Shown: positions 26,178 through 35,072 of the stretch, in pieces | How positions within the stretch are numbered: position 1 is the first letter of the stretch | Layout: the number at the start of each line of letters is the position of its first letter | Origin: Fodinibius salsisoli | Lineage (GTDB): Bacteria > Bacteroidota > Rhodothermia > Balneolales > Balneolaceae | DNA: 55,585 bases | Direction of reading: 5' to 3' | NCBI RefSeq assembly: GCF_026229185.1 | Contig: NZ_JAGGJA010000020.1 | Location: 1 to 55,585, forward strand | Position numbers and translations under genes: made by a program | Notes under the pieces: model-generated | What the model saw: the letters and a program-made list of their open reading frames with translations, nothing else | Told to the model about the DNA's origin: nothing | Databases searched by the model: none

Positions 26178-26885
26178 TTATGCCAGGAAGTTGTCCCCGG
26201 CTTCAGGAATCCATACTTCGGTATCGGTGGCATCTTCGGTATACTCTTTGAACTCCTCCGGATCTCCGGATAACACAGGCATCGTTCCGTAATGAATGGG
26301 TACCGCGTAATCAGCGCCGATAAGATCGCAGGCCATTGCTGCCTCTTCGGGGCCCATCGTATAATGGTCACCCGTGGGCACGGCTATGACATCCGGTTCA
26401 TACAGTTCGCCGTAAAGTTCCAAGTCGTAAAAAATATTGGTGTCTCCCAGATGATAAAAGGTGATATCATCATCAAAAGAGATGATGAGTCCGGCGGGCT
26501 CTCCAGCGTAGTCGCCCTGGTAAGAGGAGCTGTGGTTGGCGGAAACCATAGTGACTGCAAAATCATCGAAGGCTACCGTTCCACCTTTATTGAATTCTAC
26601 GGCCTGCTCTTCGCTCAGCCCGTGTTTACCCACCAGCAGCCTTGAGAGTTCTACCATGGATGCTACCGTACATCCGGTATCCACGGCAATATCCAGCGTA
26701 TCGCCAACATGGTCGCCATGTCCATGGGTCAGCAGGATGTAGTCCACATCATTTTGTTGTTTATGCTCATCCGGAGTAGTAGGATTCTGAGACAGAAAGG
26801 GATCAATTAGAATTGTTTTTCCAGCAGGACTTACCAGCTTAAATGCTGAATGTCCTAACCAGTATGCTTGAACAGTGGTTTCCAT
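26178..26885 (-). CDS. UPF0173 metal-dependent hydrolase (metallo-beta-lactamase fold)
   Basis: A 235-aa protein with the metallo-beta-lactamase metal site LLTHGHGDHVGD (about 50-61), the start block YWLGHSAFKL and ILIDPFLSQNP, later HSSSYQGDYAGEPAGLI, YHLGDTNIF and VPIHYGTMPVLSGDPEEF. This is the UPF0173/YtkL group related to UlaG. No substrate is established for most members. It is a single gene on the minus strand, 241 bases downstream (in coordinates above) of ppx, with no evident functional link. Confidence 0.9.
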   Translation of the reverse strand: METTVQAYWLGHSAFKLVSPAGKTILIDPFLSQNPTTPDEHKQQNDVDYILLTHGHGDHVGDTLDIAVDTGCTVASMVELSRLLVGKHGLSEEQAVEFNKGGTVAFDDFAVTMVSANHSSSYQGDYAGEPAGLIISFDDDITFYHLGDTNIFYDLELYGELYEPDVIAVPTGDHYTMGPEEAAMACDLIGADYAVPIHYGTMPVLSGDPEEFKEYTEDATDTEVWIPEAGDNFLA

Positions 26886-27262
26886 AATAGTTGAATGATA
26901 TTTTTTAATGTTAACGGTTTAAATATTCCACTTTTGAAGGGTATTAGAGTGCTGCTTATTCTTTTGCATGCTGGCAGAGTCATAAAATCCAATGTTCCTT
27001 AATAAATAAGATGGATAAACAAAATAAGTTTTTTCATCAATCCAGTACGCAAGCAGTGTCAGGAATATGGGCAGCTTAGTTCAGATCATCAAGCAGGACA
27101 AAAGAGAGTTTATTTACAGTATGAAGTTCAACTGTAAAGGAAAAGCTAACCTATATTAAGTTAACATTAAACATGTTGTTAATTAAGTATTATTGGCGTT
27201 ACTTAATAATAAGCTCCAATAGTTACTGTCCAAATAAATCATCGTCTTGGGGAGAATATTAA
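26886..27262. other. Divergent gene-free region upstream of the carrier gene
   Basis: 377 bases between divergent genes, AT-rich in the right half. An imperfect AT-rich inverted repeat (TTAAGTTAACATT around 27156 and GTTAATTAAG around 27178-27187) could be a regulator site. A GGGGAGA at 27250-27256 serves as a ribosome binding site for the next gene. Nothing else is recognisable. Confidence 0.4.
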
Positions 27263-28621
27263 TTGTTAAACCTGATGCTGATGGGGGAAGAGACGTTTTA
27301 TAATCGTGTACGCAAACAATTTTTTGATATACGAAAGAGAGAATGGCCAACGGTACTATTGATGTCCACGTTTTTCTTTATGGTCATTGGTACATTCTGG
27401 ATCTTAAAACCTATGAAGCGGGGCCTGCTGGTCGGGTATTATCAAAATGCGCCACTACAGTTTTTGGGAACAACTTTTGCCGGTGCCGAAGTGGAACAGT
27501 TGGCAAAGGTCCTTAATATGGTTGTCGTTTATGGGATGGTCGTACTCTTTACGGTACTGGCCCGGAAGTTTTCACGGCAGAAAATGAATGTAACCCTGTG
27601 TCTGCTGTTCGCTGCCCTTTTTATTCTTTTTGCTAATTTAATGTATAGCCCAACCGCGAAGGTCGCCTGGTCGTTCTATATATTGGGAGATATGTTTAAC
27701 TCGGTGTTGCTCACCTTTTTTTGGGCTTTCTCAAACGACATATTTAATTCAGATCAAGCCAAGCGAACATACGGTATTGTGGGGCTGGGAGGCGTTATCG
27801 GAGGGATGGTCGGGGCGACGGTGGTTGCCGGGAATGTCAGTGAATGGGGTCGACCAACCTTATTATATCTTTGCGTAATTCCAATGTTCATTCTCATTGG
27901 GATTGGTTATGTAGTGGATCGTCGCGACACTTCAACACAGGCAGCACGATCGTCCAAAGAAAAGGATAACCAAGCCCCGGACAATGCAATAGTTGAAGGC
28001 GCTAAATTGGTATTTCAATCGAAATATTTATTGGGTATTGTCGGAATTATTGGCCTCTATGAAATTGTTTCGAATATTGTGGATTTTCAATTATCCGCAA
28101 TCATTGCCCAAGAGGTAGCTGGTGATTTGAGAAAGGATGCCTATTTCGGTTATGTGGGACAACTAACCAACACTATTTCCGTCATTGTGCAGCTTTTCTT
28201 AACCAGTTTTGTGATGAAGAGGTACGGTGTGGGAATAGCGCTCTTATTTTTGCCAGTCGCTATCACCATGGGATCGGTCGGATTTCTGTTTGTTCCCAGC
28301 TTGATTTTTGTCACTATTATGTCTGCCAGTGATAACAGCCTGAATTATTCTATTAACCAATCGGCTAAAGAAGCGTTATACACCCCGATGAGCAAAGATG
28401 TGATATACAAAGCCAAAGCTTTTATTGATATGTTTGTACAACGTTCAGCTAAAGTATTAGCCGTGTTTCTGAATTTGATAGTAGCAGCATACATTGGCTT
28501 AGAGAACATTCGTTGGTTATCAGTAGCATGTTTGCTAATTTTGTTTTTTTGGATTTTGATCGTACGCTTTGTGGGAAGAGAATTTAAAGAACACACTTCT
28601 GAAGAAGTAGTGGTTGATTAA
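27263..28621 (+). CDS. Npt1/Npt2 (ADP/ATP translocase)-family membrane carrier
   Basis: A 452-aa protein with about twelve predicted helices, resembling the NTT/TLC nucleotide carriers of chlamydiae, rickettsiae and plastids: opening REWPTVLLMSTFFFMVIGTFWILKPMKRGL, then FTVLARKFSRQKMN, FFWAFSNDIFNSDQAKRTYGIVGLGGVIGG, and the late SINQSAKEALYTPMSKDVIYKAKAFIDMFVQR. The NQSAKEALYxP(M/T)..KYKAKAFID block is a family hallmark. In free-living bacteria the substrate is not established. The start is a TTG at 27263, well placed behind GGGGAGA; ATG codons at 27275 and 27281 are alternatives. The next gene encodes a phosphatase-barrel fusion, 73 bases downstream on the same strand. Confidence 0.8.
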   Translation: MLNLMLMGEETFYNRVRKQFFDIRKREWPTVLLMSTFFFMVIGTFWILKPMKRGLLVGYYQNAPLQFLGTTFAGAEVEQLAKVLNMVVVYGMVVLFTVLARKFSRQKMNVTLCLLFAALFILFANLMYSPTAKVAWSFYILGDMFNSVLLTFFWAFSNDIFNSDQAKRTYGIVGLGGVIGGMVGATVVAGNVSEWGRPTLLYLCVIPMFILIGIGYVVDRRDTSTQAARSSKEKDNQAPDNAIVEGAKLVFQSKYLLGIVGIIGLYEIVSNIVDFQLSAIIAQEVAGDLRKDAYFGYVGQLTNTISVIVQLFLTSFVMKRYGVGIALLFLPVAITMGSVGFLFVPSLIFVTIMSASDNSLNYSINQSAKEALYTPMSKDVIYKAKAFIDMFVQRSAKVLAVFLNLIVAAYIGLENIRWLSVACLLILFFWILIVRFVGREFKEHTSEEVVVD

Positions 28622-28694
28622 GAAGATACTCGTCAACATCCTTTCATGGAGCTAATGAGATTTGCCAAGTGAACACAATTTTGACTGATTTTTT

Positions 28695-31600
28695 ATGAAA
28701 TATGAAGCCCGTTCTGGCAGATATCTCTTTTATATGGTCTGCCTGTTATTGTTATGCAGTTGTGGAACCTCGCAACCCTATTATAAATCTGATTATGTGC
28801 CCACTGAATCAGCGATTGCTTCCAAACAAGTGGAATCTTCTATCTTTTTAGTGGGAGACACCGGGGCTCCCGAAAAGGAGGGAGCATTGAACGTATTGTC
28901 GAGCCTGCATGTTCAATTGCAAGCGGCCGGCGACAGTAGTGCGGTCATCTTTTTAGGAGATAATATTTACCCGGATGGGATGCCGCCCGAACCTCATGAA
29001 GCACGAGCACGTGCGGAAGCAAGTATGAAACCCGCTCTGGATATGTTGACCAACTACAGAGGTCAAGCATATTTTATTCCCGGAAATCACGACTGGCGAT
29101 ATGGTCGGCAGGGAGTACAGGCTCAGGAGCAGTTTGTTGAAAATTATGGCAACCAAAAGGTGCAATTTTTGCCGGATAACGGTTGCCCGGGACCGAATGG
29201 ATTTTCCGTAGGAAACGATTGGTTTGTTATTGCACTGGATTCGGAATGGTGGATTAACCGGAGTGAGGCCGCCAATAACGACTTGACAGACTGTTCGGCA
29301 CGAACTAAGACCGATGTCATTGATCAGGTAGAGCATTTGGTTGAGGAAAACAGCGATAAAAAGATGCTCTTGGCATTTCATCATCCGCTCTACAGTAATG
29401 GAAACCATGGTGGCTACTATTCAGTTAAGGATCACCTTTTTCCGCTTACAAACCTGGTAGACCAACTGTACCTTCCCCTTCCTGTTTTGGGGTCGTTATA
29501 TCCGTTGTCTCGAAAGCTGGGTGCCTCGGGTCAGGATGTCTCCAACAAGCGCTACAGACTTTTTAAAAAAGAGATATTGGAGGCCATTGAAGACCATGAA
29601 GTTAATTTTCTGGCTTCAGGGCATGAACATAATCTGTCCTTCTATACAAAAGAAAAGGAGAATATAGCAAAGGAGGGTACCAACTATTTTATTGTTAGTG
29701 GTTCCGGCAGTAAGCGTTCCTATGCCCGTCGCGGCTTCGGAGCTCAATTTGTGTACTCACAAAAGGGCTTTACCAAGCTGGTTTCCTATGTGGATGGGTC
29801 GGTGGATATAGAGTTTTGGATTCCTGACGAGCAGGAAAAAGAGGGAAAGCTGGTCTATTCCAGACAACTTGTTGCATCTTCAAAGCCGGCTGGTACAGCG
29901 AATCATTCGAGCCATGAAAATCAACAAAGCCACATCCAAAGAGATATTATGGGCACAACTGCTCCCGGGCCTGGTTACAAGGCGGGAGGCTTCAAACGTT
30001 TTATGTGGGGAGACCATTATCGGGATGCATGGACGACCCCAATAGATGTTCCGGTTCTTGATCTTGAAAAAGAGAAAGGGGGACTGAATATATTGGCCAA
30101 AACCGGAGGGGTACAGACCATAACCATCATCGCCGAAGATAGTACAGGGCGAAAGTATGTGATGCGTTCGGTACAAAAAAATCCCAAAAAATCACTTCCA
30201 GAAGCATTACAAGAAACCTTCGTTACTAAAATTGCTCAAGATCAAACCTCTGCTTCCCATCCATATGGGGCATTAATTGTGCCTCCACTGGCGCGAGCAG
30301 CCGGCATATATCAGAACACGCCAGAGCTACGATATATACCGGATAACTCATCGCTCAATATATCGACAAATACGCAACGTACGCCGGGTACGCTGGTCAC
30401 GATGGAAGAGTTTGTAAGCAGCAATTGGTTTAACCAAACCTTTTCAAAAAGTGCCGCTGAAGTGGTAGACTCAGATGAGCTTTGGAACCAGCTTAGAGAA
30501 GGAGATTGGGCAACCATCGATCAGCGACAGCTGGTGCGCTCCCGAATTTTTGATATGTACATTGGTGACTGGGACCGCCATGAAGGGCAATGGTTCTGGG
30601 CCAAGACCGAAACGGATTCCCTTCCGGCTTATCAGCCTATTCCCATTGATCGGGATAATGCCTTCTACAAAAGTGACGGCGTCATCATGGGGCTGGCACG
30701 GCTGACGGTATTTCCCAAGTTTCAGCTTTTTAACGATGGCATACAGAATATTAAAGGCATTAATTTAAATGCCCAGCACTTCGACCGGTGGTTTATGAAT
30801 GGCTTGACAAGGAAGGAATGGGTAGCTATTGCCGAAGAGATGCAGGTCGCGCTATCGGATTCCGTTATTACATCCGCGGTTTCACAGTGGCCGGAAGAAA
30901 TTATTGGGCTTAACGGTGCTACGTTTATTGAGAAGTTAAAAGCCCGCCGTCAACAGCTCCCGGATTTTGCACGACGTTATTACGACCTGTTATCTCGCAG
31001 TGTGAATGTGTACGGCAGTGATAAGAATGAGTCATTCGAGATAAAAAGAAAATCCGATGGAGCAACCTTGGTCGAAGTATATCGGGCAGAAGGCAGTCGG
31101 AAGCAGAAAATATACCACCGGGTATTCCAAGCTGATGAAACCAAAGAAATAAGACTCTATGGTTTTGGTGGCGCTGATCGCTTTGCGATGAATGGAGAAA
31201 CAGATAAAGCGATAAAAATTCGGATTATAAGTGGAGAAGGAGATGATGTCATTGAAGATCAGTTAAAAGTGGCTTCCTGGGGAAAAAAGACGTTGGTATA
31301 TGACAGGCCTCAGAGCGTTCGTATCTCCTCAATGGGAGAAGTAAAAGATAAAACCTCATCCAACCTGCGGGTTAATAAGTATGAAAAACGGGGGTTCCAG
31401 TATGATTTTTTAGGTCCGCTTATAGCCAGCGGATATAATGAAAATGATGGTGTTTTTGTGGGAGGCGGAGTGCATATCCAAAGGCAGGGATTTCGAAAAG
31501 AGCCCTTTGCATCCGATCATTGGATAACAGGCAAAATGGCAACGCTAACGTCATCCTTTACATTTAATTATGAAGGACTGTTTACCGAGCGCGTTGGCAG

Positions 31601-32456
31601 ATATGATTTGGGAATACAAGTTGGTATCCGAGGACCTAATTATTCCTCAAACTTCTTCGGGTTAGGCAATGAAACGGAAAGAACCCGTGCTGACGACGAT
31701 TTTTATGGTTATCCATATAATAATTTAGATACCAATATAGAGTTAACAGAGTTATACAATAATTTACTACAAGTGCGCATGGGTGGGGGATATGAATTTC
31801 TGCGCCCCCTTTCTATTGATAATCGGTTTGTGACTTCAGAAGAAGCGCAGCTGCCCGGTACTACCTTTAATTCCCACCATTTTGCCAAGGCGCGTGCAGG
31901 CGTTAAGGTAACGACCGTTGACAACAAGCTTTTCCCGCAGTATGGATATAAGTTCGAGCTGCTTTCGGAACTAAAATTAGGCCTCAATGACCGTAGCAAG
32001 ACGTTTAACAGAATCAGCTCTAAAACAAGCCTTTATTATACATTCAGAAAGATTACCACAACACTGGCCACCCGACTGGGCTTTGCCACGAATGTTGGAG
32101 ACTTTAATTTCTTTCAGGCCAATACATTAGGCGGGCAGACCTTTACGGGAACATCCGGTAATCTGAGAGGATATGTCCGCGACCGGTTTTCAGGGCGAAC
32201 CAGCCTGTTCCATAACACCGAAGTGAGAACCAAGCTGTTTAATATCGACTCTTATTACCTGCCTGCAACGATGGGCGTCTTGGGTTTTGTAGATGAAGGT
32301 CGGGTTTGGGCAAACAGGGAAAACTCAACACAATGGCATTTTGGCTATGGCGGTGGTCTGTGGATTAGTCCATTACAGCGAGCCATCCTAACGGCGGGCT
32401 ATGCATTATCCCGGGAGGATGGGTTATTTACCGTCTCACTTGGATTTACTTTTTAA
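28695..32456 (+). CDS. Metallophosphatase fused to an Omp85/BamA-like outer-membrane barrel
   Basis: A 1253-aa lipoprotein (signal MVCLLLLCSCG, lipid Cys near residue 21-23). Residues about 50-340 form a purple-acid-type calcineurin-like phosphoesterase: LVGDTGAP, VIFLGDNIYPDGMP, FIPGNHDWRYG, LLAFHHPLYSNGNHGG and ASGHEHNLSFY carry the metal ligands. A middle region of about 500 residues has no domain I can name. The last 350 residues form a surface-antigen (BamA/TamA-like) beta barrel: FVGGGVHIQRQGFRKEP, GGQTFTGTSGNLRGYVRDRFSGRTSLFHNTEVR with the lid-lock-like RGY motif, ending in VSLGFTF with the C-terminal aromatic typical of barrels. It should sit in the outer membrane. Confidence 0.88.
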   Translation: MKYEARSGRYLFYMVCLLLLCSCGTSQPYYKSDYVPTESAIASKQVESSIFLVGDTGAPEKEGALNVLSSLHVQLQAAGDSSAVIFLGDNIYPDGMPPEPHEARARAEASMKPALDMLTNYRGQAYFIPGNHDWRYGRQGVQAQEQFVENYGNQKVQFLPDNGCPGPNGFSVGNDWFVIALDSEWWINRSEAANNDLTDCSARTKTDVIDQVEHLVEENSDKKMLLAFHHPLYSNGNHGGYYSVKDHLFPLTNLVDQLYLPLPVLGSLYPLSRKLGASGQDVSNKRYRLFKKEILEAIEDHEVNFLASGHEHNLSFYTKEKENIAKEGTNYFIVSGSGSKRSYARRGFGAQFVYSQKGFTKLVSYVDGSVDIEFWIPDEQEKEGKLVYSRQLVASSKPAGTANHSSHENQQSHIQRDIMGTTAPGPGYKAGGFKRFMWGDHYRDAWTTPIDVPVLDLEKEKGGLNILAKTGGVQTITIIAEDSTGRKYVMRSVQKNPKKSLPEALQETFVTKIAQDQTSASHPYGALIVPPLARAAGIYQNTPELRYIPDNSSLNISTNTQRTPGTLVTMEEFVSSNWFNQTFSKSAAEVVDSDELWNQLREGDWATIDQRQLVRSRIFDMYIGDWDRHEGQWFWAKTETDSLPAYQPIPIDRDNAFYKSDGVIMGLARLTVFPKFQLFNDGIQNIKGINLNAQHFDRWFMNGLTRKEWVAIAEEMQVALSDSVITSAVSQWPEEIIGLNGATFIEKLKARRQQLPDFARRYYDLLSRSVNVYGSDKNESFEIKRKSDGATLVEVYRAEGSRKQKIYHRVFQADETKEIRLYGFGGADRFAMNGETDKAIKIRIISGEGDDVIEDQLKVASWGKKTLVYDRPQSVRISSMGEVKDKTSSNLRVNKYEKRGFQYDFLGPLIASGYNENDGVFVGGGVHIQRQGFRKEPFASDHWITGKMATLTSSFTFNYEGLFTERVGRYDLGIQVGIRGPNYSSNFFGLGNETERTRADDDFYGYPYNNLDTNIELTELYNNLLQVRMGGGYEFLRPLSIDNRFVTSEEAQLPGTTFNSHHFAKARAGVKVTTVDNKLFPQYGYKFELLSELKLGLNDRSKTFNRISSKTSLYYTFRKITTTLATRLGFATNVGDFNFFQANTLGGQTFTGTSGNLRGYVRDRFSGRTSLFHNTEVRTKLFNIDSYYLPATMGVLGFVDEGRVWANRENSTQWHFGYGGGLWISPLQRAILTAGYALSREDGLFTVSLGFTF

Positions 32457-32785
32457 CGAAATTCTTTGAACGTTACGAATGATTTCAGTCCGTTTTGTTG
32501 GTTTTTAGATTGCCTGGTCCGCACCAAAGATAGAACGACCCGTAATGAGAGTATTATTTATATAAATGGAAGATTCCTCGGGTAATATTCTTTATGCTTA
32601 GGAGTTGACTATTCGAAATCTTTGTGTTATACATAAATTCAAAGGTGTAAAATAGAAGAGGTAGTATGCCAGATTACAATATAAATTATTCAGGTTTTAA
32701 CTACGCTTTTTTAAGGGGACAATACCCGGCATCTTTGTATAGCCTATCTGACTAAATATTAACCCCAAAATATTGAGGACTATCT
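32457..32785. other. Gene-free region upstream of the tsaC/sua5-like gene
   Basis: 329 bases with no ORF I can support. Near-matches to the TAnnTTTG element (AAATCTTTG near 32617 and CATCTTTG near 32731) are present but none fits both promoter boxes. It presumably carries the promoter of the following three-gene operon. Confidence 0.4.
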
Positions 32786-33454
32786 ATGGCCGAACGAATA
32801 AAACTGCATCCTGAAACACCACATGTGAAGCGTCTTTTTGAGGTTTCTGATATGATTAAACAGGGGGCCGTCGTCTTATTCCCGACAGACAGCCAGTATG
32901 CAATTGGTTGTGATTATAAAAATAAGAAGGGGATTGAACGCATACGTGAGATACGCAAACTGGATAAGGATGATCACCTGACGATTTTATGTGATTCACT
33001 TTCCGGTATTGCTAAATTTGCTCATATATCGGATCATAATTTTAAGCTTATCAAGCGGCTTATACCCGGACCTTATACATTTATATTACCGGCTACCAAA
33101 GAAGTACCTAAACTCCTGGTCCATCCAAAGAAAAAGACTGTAGGTTTTCGGGTGCCAGACTATCCCATTGCTCAAGGGTTAATTCGAGAAACGGGGAATC
33201 CAATGCTGGCCATTACAGCTAAAAAGCCAGAGATGCAGGGCAATGCACTGAAGGAATTTGAACGCGAACCTTTTTTACGGGAGTTTGAAAAGTTGGTTGA
33301 TGTTGTTATCGACAACCAGCAAGAGCTACCCTCGCGTGAGACCTCTATTTTGGATATGACCGATGACAATACCAAGCTACTGCGTCGGGATTTAGGAATG
33401 GAAGCACTGGAAGAGGTGTTCCGTATGCAGCGAGAACCATTAGAAGTCACGTAA
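32786..33454 (+). CDS. L-threonylcarbamoyladenylate synthase (Sua5/YciO/YrdC family)
   Basis: A 222-aa YrdC-fold protein, the enzyme or a paralogue of the enzyme that makes threonylcarbamoyl-AMP for the tRNA t6A modification. Visible motifs: GAVVLFPTDSQYAIGCD (substrate loop, usually PTDTxYG), IREIRKLDKDDHLTILC, LIPGPYTFIL and PKKKTVGFRVPDYPIAQ, SRETSILDMT near the end. SQY in place of the usual TxYG and the short length point to the YciO-like subgroup, so t6A activity is not certain. The phosphofructokinase gene starts 7 bases downstream. Confidence 0.85.
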   Translation: MAERIKLHPETPHVKRLFEVSDMIKQGAVVLFPTDSQYAIGCDYKNKKGIERIREIRKLDKDDHLTILCDSLSGIAKFAHISDHNFKLIKRLIPGPYTFILPATKEVPKLLVHPKKKTVGFRVPDYPIAQGLIRETGNPMLAITAKKPEMQGNALKEFEREPFLREFEKLVDVVIDNQQELPSRETSILDMTDDNTKLLRRDLGMEALEEVFRMQREPLEVT

Positions 33455-33461
33455 ATTACCT

Positions 33462-34538
33462 ATGAGAATAGCAATTAATACAGGCGGCGGAGATGCACCA
33501 GGGCTAAATGCGGCTATTCGGGCCGCAACCCTGGCTGCCTTAAAGCGAGGATGGGAAGTCCTGGGTATCAAAAATGGATATGGTTCTATCTATACCGATG
33601 AGCCTTTTATCACCTTGGATGAGCAGGCCGTACAGGGTATTACCCTCCAGGGAGGGACCATTCTGGGTACGGCCAACCGGGGTAACCCCTTCGAGATGCC
33701 TTACGAAAAGGAAGATGGCGAATGGGGCACAAAAGATGTCTCCGATCAACTGGTAAATACATTTAAAGAACATGAGGTCGATGCACTCATCGCTATTGGA
33801 GGCGATGGATCGATGAATATTGCCAGTAAACTTATCAAAAAGGGGCTTGATATCGTAGGGGTTCCCAAAACCATTGATAATGATATTTATGGCTGTGATG
33901 TTACCCTGGGCTTTGATACGGCCATAAGTATTGCTACTGAAGCTATTGACCGAATTACAACGACAGCCGAATCTCACCACCGGCTAATGGTGGTTGAAGT
34001 GATGGGACGTTATGCGGGCTGGATAGCTCTCTATTCGGGTATCGCTGCATCTGCGGATGTGGTGCTGATCCCGGAAATTCCTTTTTCATACGATTCTATT
34101 GTTGAGAAAATTAAAGAACGCGAAGCCAAGGGCCGCCATTACACTATGATTGTGGTTGCCGAAGGCGCCAAAGAACAGGATGGCGAACTGGTTACCAAAG
34201 GCAAGACCGTGGGACAAGAAGTCCAATTGGGCGGTATTGCCGATCGTGTTGCCAATAAGCTGAGTGAGCGAACGGGTAAAGAATCTCGATCCGTGGTGTT
34301 GGGGCACTTACAGCGTGGGGGGTCTCCTTCTACCTATGATCGACTAATATCACTACGATTTGGAGCAGCAGCCATTCGTTGCGTCCAGGAACATGACTTT
34401 AATAAGTTGGTGGTCTTACAGGATAACCAGCTGAAACGTATCCCCATCACCAGCATTGCAGAAAAAATGAAATCAGTTTCTCTTGAAAGTGATACGGTAC
34501 AGACGGCAAGAGATATAGGAATTTGTTTGGGGGATTAA
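33462..34538 (+). CDS. pfkA: 6-phosphofructokinase (group III type)
   Basis: A 358-aa enzyme phosphorylating fructose-6-phosphate to fructose-1,6-bisphosphate. Motifs: GGGDAPGLNAAIR (8-20), AIGGDGSMN (113-117 GGDGS), VPKTIDNDI (135-142), TAESHHRLMVVEVMGRYAGWIA and LGHLQRGGSPSTYDR. The Gly in GGDGS favours ATP as phosphate donor (PPi enzymes usually have GGDDT), while the PKTIDND Lys is shared by PPi enzymes and by group III ATP enzymes such as that of Streptomyces. ATP use is therefore likely but not proven. Neighbours: 7 bases after the YrdC-family gene and directly before ytxJ with no gap. Confidence 0.93.
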   Translation: MRIAINTGGGDAPGLNAAIRAATLAALKRGWEVLGIKNGYGSIYTDEPFITLDEQAVQGITLQGGTILGTANRGNPFEMPYEKEDGEWGTKDVSDQLVNTFKEHEVDALIAIGGDGSMNIASKLIKKGLDIVGVPKTIDNDIYGCDVTLGFDTAISIATEAIDRITTTAESHHRLMVVEVMGRYAGWIALYSGIAASADVVLIPEIPFSYDSIVEKIKEREAKGRHYTMIVVAEGAKEQDGELVTKGKTVGQEVQLGGIADRVANKLSERTGKESRSVVLGHLQRGGSPSTYDRLISLRFGAAAIRCVQEHDFNKLVVLQDNQLKRIPITSIAEKMKSVSLESDTVQTARDIGICLGD

Positions 34539-34931
34539 ATGGGACTTTTTGATTCTATAAAAAATGCCTTTTCATCTGAAATGCCCGGTTATTGGGGCAT
34601 CCTCGCCGCCCCTTCGGAGTTAGAGCATGTAATACAGGCCTCCAACGACTGGCCCCAGTTGATTTATAAACACAGCCATCGTTGTGCCACGTGCTTTTTT
34701 TCCAAGAAGCAAGTGGAAGAGGGGGCTGATACAATTATTGAAAAAGCGGATCTCTATTTCTTGGATGTCATTGGCAGTCGGCCGGTCTCTAACGCCGTTG
34801 CTGAAAAGCTAAATGTACGCCATGAATCACCCCAAATAATTTTACTGAACAAAGAAGAAGTTACTTGGCATGAGTCGCATGGAGCCATAAAAACAGAAGT
34901 AATTCTTACTGCATTACATGGGAATGGTTAA
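34539..34931 (+). CDS. YtxJ-type bacillithiol system redox protein
   Basis: A 130-aa thioredoxin-fold protein of the YtxJ/DUF2847 family, thought to act as a bacilliredoxin, removing bacillithiol from proteins. The active site lies in YKHSHRCATCFFSKKQVE: Cys49-Ala-Thr-Cys52, where many members have TCPIS. The cis-Pro part is VRHESPQIILLNK, and it ends with the usual WHESHGAI block. It starts right at the pfkA stop, so it is co-transcribed with glycolysis and tRNA-modification genes. Its presence suggests the host makes bacillithiol, known in several Rhodothermota and Bacteroidota. Confidence 0.88.
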   Translation: MGLFDSIKNAFSSEMPGYWGILAAPSELEHVIQASNDWPQLIYKHSHRCATCFFSKKQVEEGADTIIEKADLYFLDVIGSRPVSNAVAEKLNVRHESPQIILLNKEEVTWHESHGAIKTEVILTALHGNG

Positions 34932-35072
34932 TTCAGAAAAAATAAAAAATCATCCAATGAGTGGTTTGTATTTTTGATGGAAACCAGCCCGTAGTCCGTA
35001 CCATTCATCCGATGAGAGATAATTACGATATTAGGGAGGAGATAATATTAGGAACCTACCTCCCCGATTAAA

